Shown here in pieces: positions 8,778-16,771 of a stretch of 53,826 bases of DNA. A program made the translations under genes and the position numbers. The stretch lies in contig JACSRE010000231.1 in NCBI GenBank assembly GCA_014879945.1, positions 1 to 53,826 on the forward strand, written 5' to 3'. This DNA comes from Myxococcus sp. (GTDB lineage: Bacteria; Myxococcota; Myxococcia; Myxococcales; Myxococcaceae). Under the pieces are notes generated by a model. It ran no database searches, was not told the origin of the DNA, and worked only from the letters and a program-made list of their open reading frames with translations. Every line of letters begins with the position of its first letter. The first letter of the stretch is position 1.

Positions 8778-10673
8778 ATGGCTGACCGCCTCGACTACTA
8801 CTTCCGGCAGCGCGTCACCGAGGCCGAGCTCGACCTCGGCTTCAGCCTGCTCGAGAAGGCGCTCCACAACCTCGCGGCCGACCTGCGCATCTACGGCGTC
8901 GTCTCTGGCGGAGTCCCGTCGCCGCACTCGCCTGTCCCCGACCTCTCCATCGACCTGACCGCGCCCGCGCGCGCGTACGACAACCTCGGCCAGCGGCTCT
9001 TCTTCGGCACGGGCCAGACGGTGGACTGCTCGACGGACCTCTCGGGCATTCCCACCGACGTCTCGACCGCCGGCAACGAGCGCTGGCTCGGCGTGTTCCT
9101 TCGCTTCAAGCGGCTGCTCTCAGACCCCCGCACCGACGGCAACTCGCAACAGGTCTTCTTCCGCCGAGACGAGTCATTCGAGCTCGTCGTGCGCCAGGCT
9201 GCCGAGGGAGCGGCCGGCGCCGCACCGAAGATGGCGCTGCAGCCGGACGAGCTCCTCCTGTGTGATGTGCGGCGTCGACCAGGGCAGACGCAGGTCGTCA
9301 GCACCGACATCGACACCTCGCGACGCCAGGCGTTCGTCTTCGTGCAGGGCAGCTCCGTCGGTATCACGACGGTGGGCTGGAACGCGCTGAGCCCGGGCAC
9401 GCCGACGGTGCAGGCCGCGCTCGACGCGATCGACGCAGTGCTGACCGACCACTTCGACGGCACCGCGCACCGGCACGCCGCGACCAAGGTCGACTACGCG
9501 CCCCACGGGATGGTGGCGGCGACCACGGTGCAAGGCGCCATCGACGAGCTCGTCGACGACCTCGCCGGAGCGGGTGGCTCTGCGGCAGTCGGCGCCGGAG
9601 GAGTCCCAGGCAATCCGAACCCGCTCGGGCCCGGGTCGGTCGCCTCGCAACTCGGTGCGCTGCTGGGGCTGCTGAACGGCCATGTCGCCGCGGTCTCCGA
9701 CGCGCATCCCGCGAGTGCCATCTCGGCCACGCCGCACAGCTACATCACGACGACGAGCGTGCAGGCGCAGCTCCAGAGCCTGGTGGTCGCGCTCGCTGAC
9801 CAGACCGCCGCCGCCGCCGGCTCGACGCGTATCGGCTCGATGGCTTTCCCTGGTGCTCCCGTCGCGCTCGTCGCGAAGTCGGTCGCCGGCCAGCTCTTCG
9901 ATCTGCTCACCGCGCACAACGCCCATCTGAATGAGCTCTTCGCCGCACACCCCGCGAGCACCATCACCGTCCTCGACGCGGCGAACCGGCTCAACGCTGC
10001 CAACACCGAAGACGCGCTCGCCGAGTTGATGGCCATCTCTGGGGCTGACCACTTCCGCGCCAACGAGGCCGTTCCCGCGGGCATGCACCGCACCATTCGC
10101 CAGCCGCCCTTCAGCGGGAGCACCAAGGCGCTGCTCTGGGACGCACAGGGTACCGGCGCCGGTGTCGCGCGGTTCCGCGTCTACCTCGACGGCGACTCGC
10201 TCTGGCTCACGATGAACGCGAGTTGGAACGGCACGCAGTGGGTGAAGCAGGCGACCGGCAACGCGGCCGCGCTGAGGCTCGGCCGGAACACCTTCGAGCT
10301 CGTCCACGAAGGAACTCCCGCGACGCAATTCGCGCTCTGGACGCGAACGTGGAGGCTCCCCATCGACAGCAACGCGGTGAACTCGGCCTTCGAGCTCAGC
10401 GGCTCCGTCCGCGAGACCGGCTACTGCGGCGCCAAGATGTACAACCCCACGGGGGCGTCGCAGTTCATGATGCTCGGGAACGTCGTGAACTTCCGCAGCC
10501 GCTTCCCCGCGGCGCCGTCGTCCATCACGCTTGCGGTGCGCGACTCGAGCGCCGGCGTCCCGACGACGCGTGTGCAGAACGTCACGCGCGACGGCTTCGC
10601 TTTCACCATCGACGCAAACGTCGGCGCGAGCAACTGGTCGTACTGGTACGGCGACTACACCGCCATCGCGTGA
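8778..10673 (+). CDS. tail-fibre-like repeat protein
   Basis: A 631-residue protein with no signal peptide. The N-terminal ~200 residues form an uncharacterised globular part starting with YYFRQRVTEAELDLGF. Residues about 205-415 contain three degenerate repeats of ~65 residues with a TVQAALDAID or TTVQGAIDELVDDL helix and an H-(P/A)-A-(S/T)-x-I element (RHAATKV, AHPASAIS, AHPASTIT). The TVQxAIDEL element recurs in phage tail fibres and neck/baseplate proteins. The C-terminal ~200 residues are beta-rich. Phage origin, or a tail-like or adhesive structure, is inferred from the repeat type. There are no capsid, terminase or tail-tube genes nearby. Confidence 0.6.
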   Translation: MADRLDYYFRQRVTEAELDLGFSLLEKALHNLAADLRIYGVVSGGVPSPHSPVPDLSIDLTAPARAYDNLGQRLFFGTGQTVDCSTDLSGIPTDVSTAGNERWLGVFLRFKRLLSDPRTDGNSQQVFFRRDESFELVVRQAAEGAAGAAPKMALQPDELLLCDVRRRPGQTQVVSTDIDTSRRQAFVFVQGSSVGITTVGWNALSPGTPTVQAALDAIDAVLTDHFDGTAHRHAATKVDYAPHGMVAATTVQGAIDELVDDLAGAGGSAAVGAGGVPGNPNPLGPGSVASQLGALLGLLNGHVAAVSDAHPASAISATPHSYITTTSVQAQLQSLVVALADQTAAAAGSTRIGSMAFPGAPVALVAKSVAGQLFDLLTAHNAHLNELFAAHPASTITVLDAANRLNAANTEDALAELMAISGADHFRANEAVPAGMHRTIRQPPFSGSTKALLWDAQGTGAGVARFRVYLDGDSLWLTMNASWNGTQWVKQATGNAAALRLGRNTFELVHEGTPATQFALWTRTWRLPIDSNAVNSAFELSGSVRETGYCGAKMYNPTGASQFMMLGNVVNFRSRFPAAPSSITLAVRDSSAGVPTTRVQNVTRDGFAFTIDANVGASNWSYWYGDYTAIA

Positions 10674-10680
10674 GGCCCGC

Positions 10681-11088
10681 ATGCCAATCGAAGAGCTCAC
10701 GAACGAAGAGGTGCTCCAGCGGTGCTCGATGTGTCAGACGCCGACGCGCTCGAAGCTCGCAACGCTCTCGCTCGGTGTCGGGAGCACGGTCGCAGACGAC
10801 CTTGACGGCCGCGTCGTGCGCCTGCCTCCGTGTCCGAAGTGCAAGGCAGAGGAGTTCCTCATTCGATCCGACGCCACGCCCGCCGCGGCGCCCACGACCT
10901 ACGGCGACCTTCATCGCCTGCTCGTCGACCAGCTCCTTGCCTCGCTCGTGAAGAAGGGCCGGCTCGATGCGCGATTGAAGACCGTGCCGACGCTCAGCGA
11001 CCTCGACCCGAACCTCGTGAAGACGTTCTTCGCCGACGGGCTGAAGCTGCTTGCCGAGCCCCTCGAGAAGCTCGAGCCGCCCCCGTGA
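10681..11088 (+). CDS. small zinc-ribbon protein of unknown function
   Basis: A 135-residue protein that starts 7 bp after the repeat protein. Two Cys pairs (Cys15-x2-Cys18 in CSMC, Cys51-x2-Cys54 in CPKC) form a zinc ribbon across a ~32-residue insert. The C-terminal half is helical (LHRLLVDQLLASLVKKGRL) and ends in Pro residues. The tight spacing suggests cotranscription with the preceding gene. I do not recognise a family. Such ribbons occur in phage and plasmid accessory proteins. Confidence 0.55.
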   Translation: MPIEELTNEEVLQRCSMCQTPTRSKLATLSLGVGSTVADDLDGRVVRLPPCPKCKAEEFLIRSDATPAAAPTTYGDLHRLLVDQLLASLVKKGRLDARLKTVPTLSDLDPNLVKTFFADGLKLLAEPLEKLEPPP

Positions 11089-11136
11089 GTTCATCATTCG
11101 ACATCGCGATCGCTTCTTCGACTTGAGCTGTCTCGG

Positions 11137-11152
11137 GAAGGAAGCGTGTATG
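11137..11152 (+). promoter_or_regulatory. 16-bp repeated upstream element, copy 1
   Basis: GAAGGAAGCGTGTATG is present here and again, identically, at 12515-12530. Both copies have TTCTTC 23-24 bp further upstream with CTTG just after it. This fits a shared sigma-70-type promoter with TTGAGC (-35) and TGTATG (-10). This copy precedes the 88-residue gene at 11203. Confidence 0.4.
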
Positions 11153-11202
11153 GCTTTGCGAGCCGGGCGCACCGAAGGTTCCCACCCGGGCGGAGCCGCA
11201 CG

Positions 11203-11469
11203 ATGAAGGTGAAGGAGTTGATGGAAGTCCTGAAGGACCTCGAGCCCGACGCGCAGGTGCTCATCGCGTCGCAGCCGAACTGGCCGTTCGAGATTGAGCT
11301 CTCCGGCGTGGTGACGCGCGCCGAGTGTGACGCTCCCGACGAGGACGGCCGCGAGGAGCCGAGGCGCACCGACGCGGGACTCTCGCCCACCGACGTCTTC
11401 CTCGTTGAGGGACAGCAACTCCGCTACGGCTCGAAGACGCCGTTCCGCCTGGCGAGGAAGCACCGATGA
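11203..11469 (+). CDS. small phage/plasmid-type hypothetical protein (88 aa)
   Basis: It begins MKVKELMEVLKDLEPDAQVL, a short helix-plus-strand pattern often found in small phage and plasmid proteins of unknown role. It ends with a basic LARKHR tail. The ATG at 11203 is chosen over one at 11146 because the extra N-terminal residues are Arg/Pro-rich and unlike the rest, and CGGAG lies 7-11 bp upstream. Its stop overlaps the next start in an ATGA. No catalytic motif is visible. Confidence 0.5.
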   Translation: MKVKELMEVLKDLEPDAQVLIASQPNWPFEIELSGVVTRAECDAPDEDGREEPRRTDAGLSPTDVFLVEGQQLRYGSKTPFRLARKHR

Positions 11470-11633
11470 ACGAGGTGCTCGCCGACATCGCGAAGCGGGT
11501 GCTGAACATCGAGACGCTCGAGACGCGCAAGATGGACTCGCTCGACTTTCACGACGTCGCGGTCTGGCAGGTGAAGAAGGCGCTCGAGGCCGCGTTCCGC
11601 GCCGGCGCCGCGTCGGTCACTCCGACGAAGTGA
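11466..11633 (+). CDS. small helical protein, paralogue of the gene at 12213 (55 aa)
   Basis: A 55-residue protein overlapping the previous gene by 4 bp. The core VLNIETLETRKMDSLDFHDVA, followed by WQVKKALEAAFRAGA, is characteristic of a small domain common in plasmid and phage accessory operons (I believe DUF6900-like, from memory). The gene at 12213 has the same layout ([22 protein letters not shown]), so the cassette has two copies. The function is unknown. The reading frame is short but is supported by the coupling and the paralogy. Confidence 0.5.
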   Translation: MNEVLADIAKRVLNIETLETRKMDSLDFHDVAVWQVKKALEAAFRAGAASVTPTK

Positions 11634-11709
11634 TTCCCCAACACCCTCGGCCGCGAACGGGCCCGTGCCCGAGGGAGACGTGTACCCAGCGCCCGACGAG
11701 GTGATGCAC

Positions 11710-12213
11710 ATGGCAACGAAGGACAAGCTGGACGCGCTGCGACTCCCCGAGCTTCAGGCGCGCTTCAAGGAAGTCGTGGGCGAGGCGACGAAGAGCCCGA
11801 ACCGGAAGTTCCTCATTCGTCGCATCGAGGAGGCTCTTTCGAAGAAGGCCGAGGGGAAGCCGCGCGGTCGCTTCAAGGAACTCTCCGTCGAGGAGCTGCG
11901 CGCGAAGTACGTGGAGGTCGTCGGTCGGCCGAGCGGCTCCTCATCGAAGCCGTACCTGGTCTGGAAAATTCGCGAGGCCGAGAAGGGTCACGTGCCCGTC
12001 GGTCCGCGCACGTCGCGTCGGCGCGAAGGCGAGCCCACCGACATGCGCATCCTCCCGCTGCGGCTCGAGGCCGGCGTCGTCGACAAGATGGACGAGGCGT
12101 GGCGCGAACGCGACATCCCGAACCGCATGGAGTTCTTCCGCCGCGCGCTCGGCCACTACCTCAAGCACCTCGGCGCCACCGACGCGGCGCGCGCGTTCGA
12201 GCAGGAGGCGTGA
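11710..12213 (+). CDS. putative DNA-binding protein: two SAP-like repeats plus ribbon-helix-helix-like C-terminus
   Basis: A 167-residue protein with two tandem ~35-residue units. The first starts LDALRLPELQARFKEVVG and ends FLIRRIEEA; the second starts KELSVEELRAKYVEVVG and ends YLVWKIREAE. Both have the L-x3-EL-x-(A/R)-(K/R)-(F/Y)-x-EVVG form of SAP/HeH nucleic-acid-binding helices. The C-terminus (about 115-160: MRILPLRLEAGVVDKMDEAW, then NRMEFFRRALGHYL) resembles a ribbon-helix-helix. The ATG at 11710 has GAGG 8 bp upstream. DNA binding and regulation of the cassette are inferred. It is 1-bp coupled to the next gene. Confidence 0.55.
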   Translation: MATKDKLDALRLPELQARFKEVVGEATKSPNRKFLIRRIEEALSKKAEGKPRGRFKELSVEELRAKYVEVVGRPSGSSSKPYLVWKIREAEKGHVPVGPRTSRRREGEPTDMRILPLRLEAGVVDKMDEAWRERDIPNRMEFFRRALGHYLKHLGATDAARAFEQEA

Positions 12214-12437
12214 TGGGCACTTCGCGAACCTCAGAGGTCGCGCTCTCCGTCGCGCGCAGGTTCCTCGACATCGAGGACTTCGAGGTCGACGCCACCGACC
12301 TCGCGGGGCTCGCGGTGTGGTGCCCGAAGGAGTCGCTCCGTGCAGCGCTGATGGCCGCGTTCAGGGCCGGGAAACGGGCCGGCCACCCTCGCCGAAGAGC
12401 CCCGATTCTGCGCACTTCCCGGCGACCGAGGCGGTAA
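12213..12437 (+). CDS. small helical protein, second paralogue (74 aa)
   Basis: It shares its 1-bp start/stop overlap (TGATG) with the SAP-repeat gene. The order of motifs [20 protein letters not shown] and [13 protein letters not shown] matches the 55-residue protein at 11466, extended by a basic Arg/Pro tail. The duplication suggests a structural or adaptor role within this cassette. The function is unknown. Confidence 0.5.
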   Translation: MGTSRTSEVALSVARRFLDIEDFEVDATDLAGLAVWCPKESLRAALMAAFRAGKRAGHPRRRAPILRTSRRPRR

Positions 12438-12514
12438 CTCCGCGGAACGCGGCACCATCCCAACCCGTCGAAATTACATCGGAATTCGACTTCTTCCGCT
12501 TGCTGAGGCGGGCC

Positions 12515-12530
12515 GAAGGAAGCGTGTATG
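12515..12530 (+). promoter_or_regulatory. 16-bp repeated upstream element, copy 2
   Basis: Identical to 11137-11152, with TTCTTC at 12491 and TTGCTG as a candidate -35. It lies 40 bp before the amidoligase start and is the best candidate promoter of the amidoligase/cyclotransferase operon. The ATG inside it is out of frame with the amidoligase, so the element is not conserved because of that gene's coding. Confidence 0.4.
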
Positions 12531-12570
12531 TCCCTCGCCGCGACACCAGCGCGGCGGAACGGGATCGCAC

Positions 12571-13494
<924 letters not shown>

Positions 13495-13505
13495 AGGAGA
13501 TGAAC

Positions 13506-13811
13506 ATGAAGGCCTACCGAGTCAGGCTGGCGCGGAGCCAGTACGGACATCCCGAGCCGCGCATCGAGGTGAAGTTCGCGCGGGGCACCAGCTTCCGCCG
13601 AATCCACGCGGCGCTCCACCTGCTGGCCGCAGCGGTCGAATTGGCGACGCCGGAGGCCGAGGGGTGGATCGCCCAGATGGTGGCGGCGAGCGCCGACGAC
13701 GCGGGCTGGGTGTACCTCGAGCTGCTCCACGCGACCGACGACGAGGCGCAGCGGGGGCTCTCTGTGCTCCAGCGCCTCACTGCCGAGCAGTACGATGGAG
13801 CGCGCGCATGA
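13506..13811 (+). CDS. hypothetical protein in the amidoligase operon (101 aa)
   Basis: An uncharacterised small protein beginning MKAYRVRLARSQYGHPEP, with a helical middle (IHAALHLLAAAVELA) and an acidic C-terminal half. AAGGAG ends 6 bp before the ATG at 13506 and favours it over an ATG at 13491 that overlaps the amidoligase stop. Its stop overlaps the next start in an ATGA. Position suggests a substrate, adaptor or regulator of the amidoligase. No family is recognised. Confidence 0.5.
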   Translation: MKAYRVRLARSQYGHPEPRIEVKFARGTSFRRIHAALHLLAAAVELATPEAEGWIAQMVAASADDAGWVYLELLHATDDEAQRGLSVLQRLTAEQYDGARA

Positions 13812-14254
13812 AGACGGTCCTCTACTTCGCCTACGGCTCGAACCTCGACGAGGGGCAGATGCTGGAGCGCTGCCCCGGCGCGAAGACGATGGGCCACGCG
13901 ACGCTGCCGAATCACGCGCTCACCTTCGGAGGCTTCAGCCACAAGTGGAGCAGCGCGGTCGCAAGCGTACGGCGCGCGGCCGGCGAGCGCGTCGAGGGAG
14001 TCCTGTACCGGTTGCCCGCCGACGACCTCGAGCGGCTTGACCGCGCGGAGGGCCACCCGCACGCCTACGTGCGCGAGACGCGCTTCGTGCTGACGAAGGA
14101 CGCGCGACGCCTGGCGCACGTGTACCTCCAGCCCGAGGAGACCTTCGAGGCCTGGACTCCGCAGCCGAAGTACTTCGCGGTGCTCGCGCGCGAGTACGCG
14201 CGGCGGGGCTTTGAGCTCGAGCGGCTCGTCGCGGCCATCGGAGGCGCATCGTGA
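13808..14254 (+). CDS. gamma-glutamylcyclotransferase-like protein 1 (AIG2-like)
   Basis: A 148-residue protein with the cyclotransferase fingerprint: [13 protein letters not shown] (residues 5-17) as the substrate-binding loop and RAEGHPHAY (about 78-86), which contains the conserved acid that acts as general base. The family cleaves gamma-glutamyl amides and releases 5-oxoproline. With the amidoligase 300 bp upstream, a make-and-break system for gamma-glutamyl or related amide links is plausible. It is coupled by ATGA to the preceding gene and by GTGA to the next. Confidence 0.78.
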   Translation: MKTVLYFAYGSNLDEGQMLERCPGAKTMGHATLPNHALTFGGFSHKWSSAVASVRRAAGERVEGVLYRLPADDLERLDRAEGHPHAYVRETRFVLTKDARRLAHVYLQPEETFEAWTPQPKYFAVLAREYARRGFELERLVAAIGGAS

Positions 14255-14616
14255 CGCGCGTGTTCGTCTACGGGACGCTCCTCGCGGGCGAGCCGAACCA
14301 CCGCCTGCTTGCGAACGCCGAGTTGGTCGGCGCGGCTGTCACGAAGCCCGTGTTCGCGCTCGCCGACCTGGGTTTCTTCCCGGCGATGGTCGAGGGCGGT
14401 GACTCGGCCGTGCGCGGCGAGGTCTACGAGGTCGACCCACCGACGCTTGCGCGCCTCGACGTGCTCGAGGGGCATCCACGGTTCTATCGACGCCGGCGGC
14501 TCGTGCTCGCCGACGGCACCACTGCTGAAACCTACGTCCTCTCGCCCGAGCAGGCCGCAGGTCGACCCACCATCAGCTCGGGCGATTGGCGTGCGCGCCA
14601 GGGAGCGAAGTCATGA
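14251..14616 (+). CDS. gamma-glutamylcyclotransferase-like protein 2 (AIG2-like)
   Basis: A 121-residue protein with [14 protein letters not shown] (residues 4-17) and [13 protein letters not shown] (about 70-82), including the conserved catalytic-type Glu. It belongs to the shorter YtfP/AIG2 subgroup and is clearly divergent from the neighbouring AYGSNL-type copy. Two different cyclotransferases side by side suggest two substrates or two cleavage steps. It starts with a GTG overlapping the upstream stop, and its stop overlaps the next start in an ATGA. Confidence 0.78.
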   Translation: MTRVFVYGTLLAGEPNHRLLANAELVGAAVTKPVFALADLGFFPAMVEGGDSAVRGEVYEVDPPTLARLDVLEGHPRFYRRRRLVLADGTTAETYVLSPEQAAGRPTISSGDWRARQGAKS

Positions 14617-14855
14617 AGATCATCATGCGGGACGACCGGGAATTCGTCGGCACGCCGGTTCAGATTGTGCGGGCGATGAAGGACATCGCCTTCGGCGTCG
14701 AACACCTCAACCTCGCGCAGTACATCGAGTGGGTGGTGGCCAACGCGAAGAAGTTCGAGGAGGTCGAGCTTGAGGTGAGCGGCAAGACCGACGACGAACT
14801 CTCCGCAGCGCTCGTCGACGAGATGGTCCGGACCGGACTTACCCGTCGCGCGTGA
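14613..14855 (+). CDS. small hypothetical protein ending the amidoligase operon (80 aa)
   Basis: An 80-residue protein starting [19 protein letters not shown], with a helical middle ([17 protein letters not shown]) and an acidic C-terminal part. It is coupled by ATGA to the second cyclotransferase. Similar small proteins follow amidoligase genes in other elements as far as I recall, but I cannot name a family. No signal peptide or Cys is visible. Confidence 0.5.
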   Translation: MKIIMRDDREFVGTPVQIVRAMKDIAFGVEHLNLAQYIEWVVANAKKFEEVELEVSGKTDDELSAALVDEMVRTGLTRRA

Positions 14856-14921
14856 CGCGATGAGCACGAGCGGCAGGTCCATCGACCGGTCGTGAGATTC
14901 ACAGGTGGCCGCAATGAGTGG

Positions 14922-15395
14922 CTACCGGCATCCCTGCCACTGCATCATTCCCCGCCCCGCCATCATCCCCATCATCGATTGGGTGCGGGTCATGAGGTGC
15001 GCTGTGTGGCCCATCATCACCTGGCGGTGACGCGCCATCTCCGCGCCGAGGTCTGCTGCGCCGCAGCCGTTCGCGAAGTGCGCGTCGAGTTCGCTCTGCA
15101 TGTCGCGTGTACCTCCCGCCATGTCCGCTTGGTCGCCGTGCCCCATTCCGCTCATGCAAGTGTCGAGACCAGGGCACATGCCACTCATCGAGGCGAGCAT
15201 TCGGTTTGCCGATTCGCGGTACGACTGCATCTCCGACGAACACGACGCGGGCGCAACCGACGCAGCGGCGCTGGTGTGACGCTCGACGAGAGCCTGGAGC
15301 TCCTGCGACGTCGCGCCCACCGAAGAGGCGTCGTCAGTGGTTGAAGGACCGCAAGCGGCGAGTGAAAGAAGACTGACAAGGGCAATTCGCAGCAT
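14922..15395 (-). CDS. Met-rich lipoprotein of unknown function
   Basis: A 157-residue secreted lipoprotein. The signal ends SLAAC (Cys15). After a Ser/Ala-rich linker there are paired Cys (ASCSSEMQSY, MCPGLDTCMSGM, NGCGAADL) and many Met and His. The C-terminus is very Met-rich (MMGHTAHLMTRTQSMMGMM), like periplasmic Cu(I)/Ag(I)-binding proteins. The ATG at 15395 follows a GAGG; an upstream-extended frame lacks a sensible signal. It diverges from the ECF sigma gene, so the two may share a regulatory region. Metal buffering is inferred from composition. Confidence 0.65.
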   Translation of the reverse strand: MLRIALVSLLSLAACGPSTTDDASSVGATSQELQALVERHTSAAASVAPASCSSEMQSYRESANRMLASMSGMCPGLDTCMSGMGHGDQADMAGGTRDMQSELDAHFANGCGAADLGAEMARHRQVMMGHTAHLMTRTQSMMGMMAGRGMMQWQGCR

Positions 15396-15491
15396 GATGA
15401 GCCTCCGTTGGACGGGAACCGACTGTCGTGCGAGCCCAGCCCCTCCCAAAGGATTCGCCCCAGCAACAGAAAGTGCCAGACAGTTTGAGGG

Positions 15492-15520
15492 TGTCACGCT
15501 TCGCCCTTCTCGCGCCTATT
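15492..15520 (+). promoter_or_regulatory. ECF-type promoter 1 (autoregulatory, before the sigma gene)
   Basis: TGTCACG (15492-15498), a 16-bp spacer, and CCTATT (15515-15520). The spacer ends TCGCG and T follows the -10, as at promoter 4. The sigma start codon lies 12 nt after the -10, so the leader would be only about 6 nt. Its presence before the sigma gene suggests autoregulation. Confidence 0.78.
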
Positions 15521-15532
15521 TCATCAGGTGCC

Positions 15533-16057
15533 ATGCCCGAGTTCTCAGACCTCGATCAACTGCTGAAGGCCCTCTCCGAGGGCAACCGCGAGGTCTTTAC
15601 TCGGGTCTTCGAGTTGCTGTGGGACCCAATCCTCAGGCTCTGTGTGCGCCTCATGGGCGAGCAGGAGGGCGTGGACGCGGCGCAGACCTCGATGCTGAGC
15701 ATCCTCGAGCGCGCCAACGAGTACGACTGGCACCGCCCCGCCTTGCCCTGGGCGCTCGCCATCGCCACATGGCAGTGCCGAACGCAGCTCAAGAAGACTG
15801 TGCGCCTTCGCGAGACGACCGACGAGAGGCCGAACGAGAGCGACGGCGGCGCCGCGGCGGAGGAGCAAGAGCAGCGGGTCCTCCTCAATGCGGCGATGGA
15901 GGCCATGGGCACGCTCTCCGAAGCCGACCAGCAGACACTCATCGCCACCTACTGGGAGACAGCGAGTTCCGTCTCCGGCGCAACCCTGAGGAAACGACGT
16001 GCCCGCGCGCTCGGCCGTCTTCGCGACGCCTTCCGGAGGCTCTATGGACTCGATTGA
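15533..16057 (+). CDS. ECF-type RNA polymerase sigma factor
   Basis: A 174-residue group IV sigma factor. Region 2 covers about residues 20-85 (FELLWDPILRLCVRLMG, DAAQTSMLSILERA, LPWALAIATWQCRTQLKK). An acidic linker (about 88-110) leads to a compact region 4 (about 118-172: GTLSEADQQTLIATYW, then basic LRKRRARALGRLRDAFRRL). It lacks the C-terminal Cys-rich domain of the myxobacterial copper sigma CorE, so metal sensing must lie elsewhere. The gene for a six-helix Cys protein overlaps its 3' end. The recognised promoter is inferred to be the shared TGTCACG-N16-CCTATT motif. Confidence 0.82.
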   Translation: MPEFSDLDQLLKALSEGNREVFTRVFELLWDPILRLCVRLMGEQEGVDAAQTSMLSILERANEYDWHRPALPWALAIATWQCRTQLKKTVRLRETTDERPNESDGGAAAEEQEQRVLLNAAMEAMGTLSEADQQTLIATYWETASSVSGATLRKRRARALGRLRDAFRRLYGLD

Positions 16058-16589
16058 CCTCGCCAGACTCTCGCGCCAAGCACGTGCTCGCTACGAGCGC
16101 GCGCGTTTGGGGCTGAGCTTCGCGGGCGCGGCCCCGGTGCTGCTCGTCGTCGCCGCCGCTGCGGTGCTGGGAAAGCGGCCCAGTTCGGTTGCCCTCTTCG
16201 GCGGGCTCCTCTTCGTGAGCGGCGTCGTCTTGCTCTGGCGCGGCCGCGACCTCCGGCTCGCGCTCTGGCCCGGCGTGCTCTCAGGACTCATTCCGCTCGT
16301 CTTCGCGCTCGTCGCGAACTACGGGCATGGGTGTTCAGGTGACCACTGCTCCTCGTTGTGCGTTCCCGCCTGCACAGTTGGTGGGGTGACTGCCGGCGTC
16401 GTCGTCTCGGTGATTGCGACGCGCCTGAAGCTCGGCTGGGGTTTCTGGCTCTCTGCTTCAGCCGTCTCCATGCTCACGGGGGCCATGGGCTGTGCCTGCG
16501 TCGGATACTCCGGCGTACTTGCCTTGGTAGGCGGCTTTGCAGTGGGGCTTGCCCCGCAGTTCGTGCGCAGAGTTTTCGCCTCGCATTGA
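16044..16589 (+). CDS. six-helix membrane protein with periplasmic Cys motif, candidate anti-sigma/sensor
   Basis: A 181-residue inner-membrane protein that overlaps the sigma gene by 14 bp, with GGAGG just upstream. A short cytoplasmic N-terminus (RQARARYERARL) precedes six predicted helices (about 22-42, 47-65, 73-92, 108-125, 131-150, 153-173). The loop after TM3 holds Cys97, Cys102, Cys106 and Cys110 with His95 and His101 in GHGCSGDHCSSLCVPAC. Cys150 and Cys152 follow TM5. With the N-terminus inside, both Cys sites face the periplasm. The layout recalls NrsF/DUF1109 membrane anti-sigmas, but I see no clear sequence match. The sensor role is inferred. Confidence 0.68.
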   Translation: MDSIDLARLSRQARARYERARLGLSFAGAAPVLLVVAAAAVLGKRPSSVALFGGLLFVSGVVLLWRGRDLRLALWPGVLSGLIPLVFALVANYGHGCSGDHCSSLCVPACTVGGVTAGVVVSVIATRLKLGWGFWLSASAVSMLTGAMGCACVGYSGVLALVGGFAVGLAPQFVRRVFASH

Positions 16590-16591
16590 CC

Positions 16592-16620
16592 TGTCACGCC
16601 GAGCGCCCCTCGCGCCTACT
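16592..16620 (+). promoter_or_regulatory. ECF-type promoter 2 (before the 12-residue peptide ORF)
   Basis: TGTCACG (16592-16598), a 16-bp spacer and CCTACT (16615-16620), one mismatch from the other -10 sites. Unlike sites 3 and 4 it has a real leader of about 36 nt with a strong ribosome-binding site. It lies 2 bp after the membrane-protein stop. Confidence 0.72.
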
Positions 16621-16662
16621 CAGAGTCCGGGAGTTCACTCGGACGAGGGAGGTGAGAGGCAC

Positions 16663-16701
16663 ATGAAGAAGAAGATCAAGGTTCGCCACTGCGGCATCTG
16701 A
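16663..16701 (+). CDS. 12-residue peptide ORF, MKKKIKVRHCGI
   Basis: A tiny ORF with a strong ribosome-binding site (GAGGGAGGTGAGAGG ending 3 bp before the ATG), placed between ECF promoter 2 and an 11-bp perfect hairpin. The peptide is very basic and carries a single His-Cys pair two residues from the C-terminus. It could be a leader peptide for attenuation of the oxidoreductase gene, a small metal-binding peptide, or a substrate of that oxidoreductase. The sequence supports translation but not the role. It is shorter than gene callers report. Confidence 0.45.
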   Translation: MKKKIKVRHCGI

Positions 16702-16716
16702 GCGCGTCGCCGCTCT

Positions 16717-16760
16717 CCGGCGACCGGTTTCCGGTCGCCGGTCTTTCCTTCGTCCCTTTT
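16717..16760 (+). terminator. perfect 11-bp hairpin with T-rich tail (terminator or attenuator)
   Basis: The stem is CCGGCGACCGG (16717-16727) with its exact complement at 16731-16741 and a TTT loop, followed by a T-rich stretch to 16760 that includes a run of five T. It begins 15 bp after the 12-residue ORF and ends just before the ribosome-binding site of the oxidoreductase. It could terminate a ~125-nt RNA or attenuate read-through. Confidence 0.65.
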
Positions 16761-16771
16761 TGGAGCCTTCG

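Noticed and set aside
9174-10700. Long antisense frame (508 codons) opposite the tail-fibre-like gene
   Set aside because: Arg/Gly/Val-rich composition, no domain, and the plus-strand protein has clear repeats.
15463-15478. Sigma-54-like site on the minus strand (TGGCAC ... TTGCT) before the Met-rich lipoprotein
   Set aside because: GG and GC are separated by 11 bp, not the fixed 10 bp of sigma-54 promoters, so it is probably a chance match.
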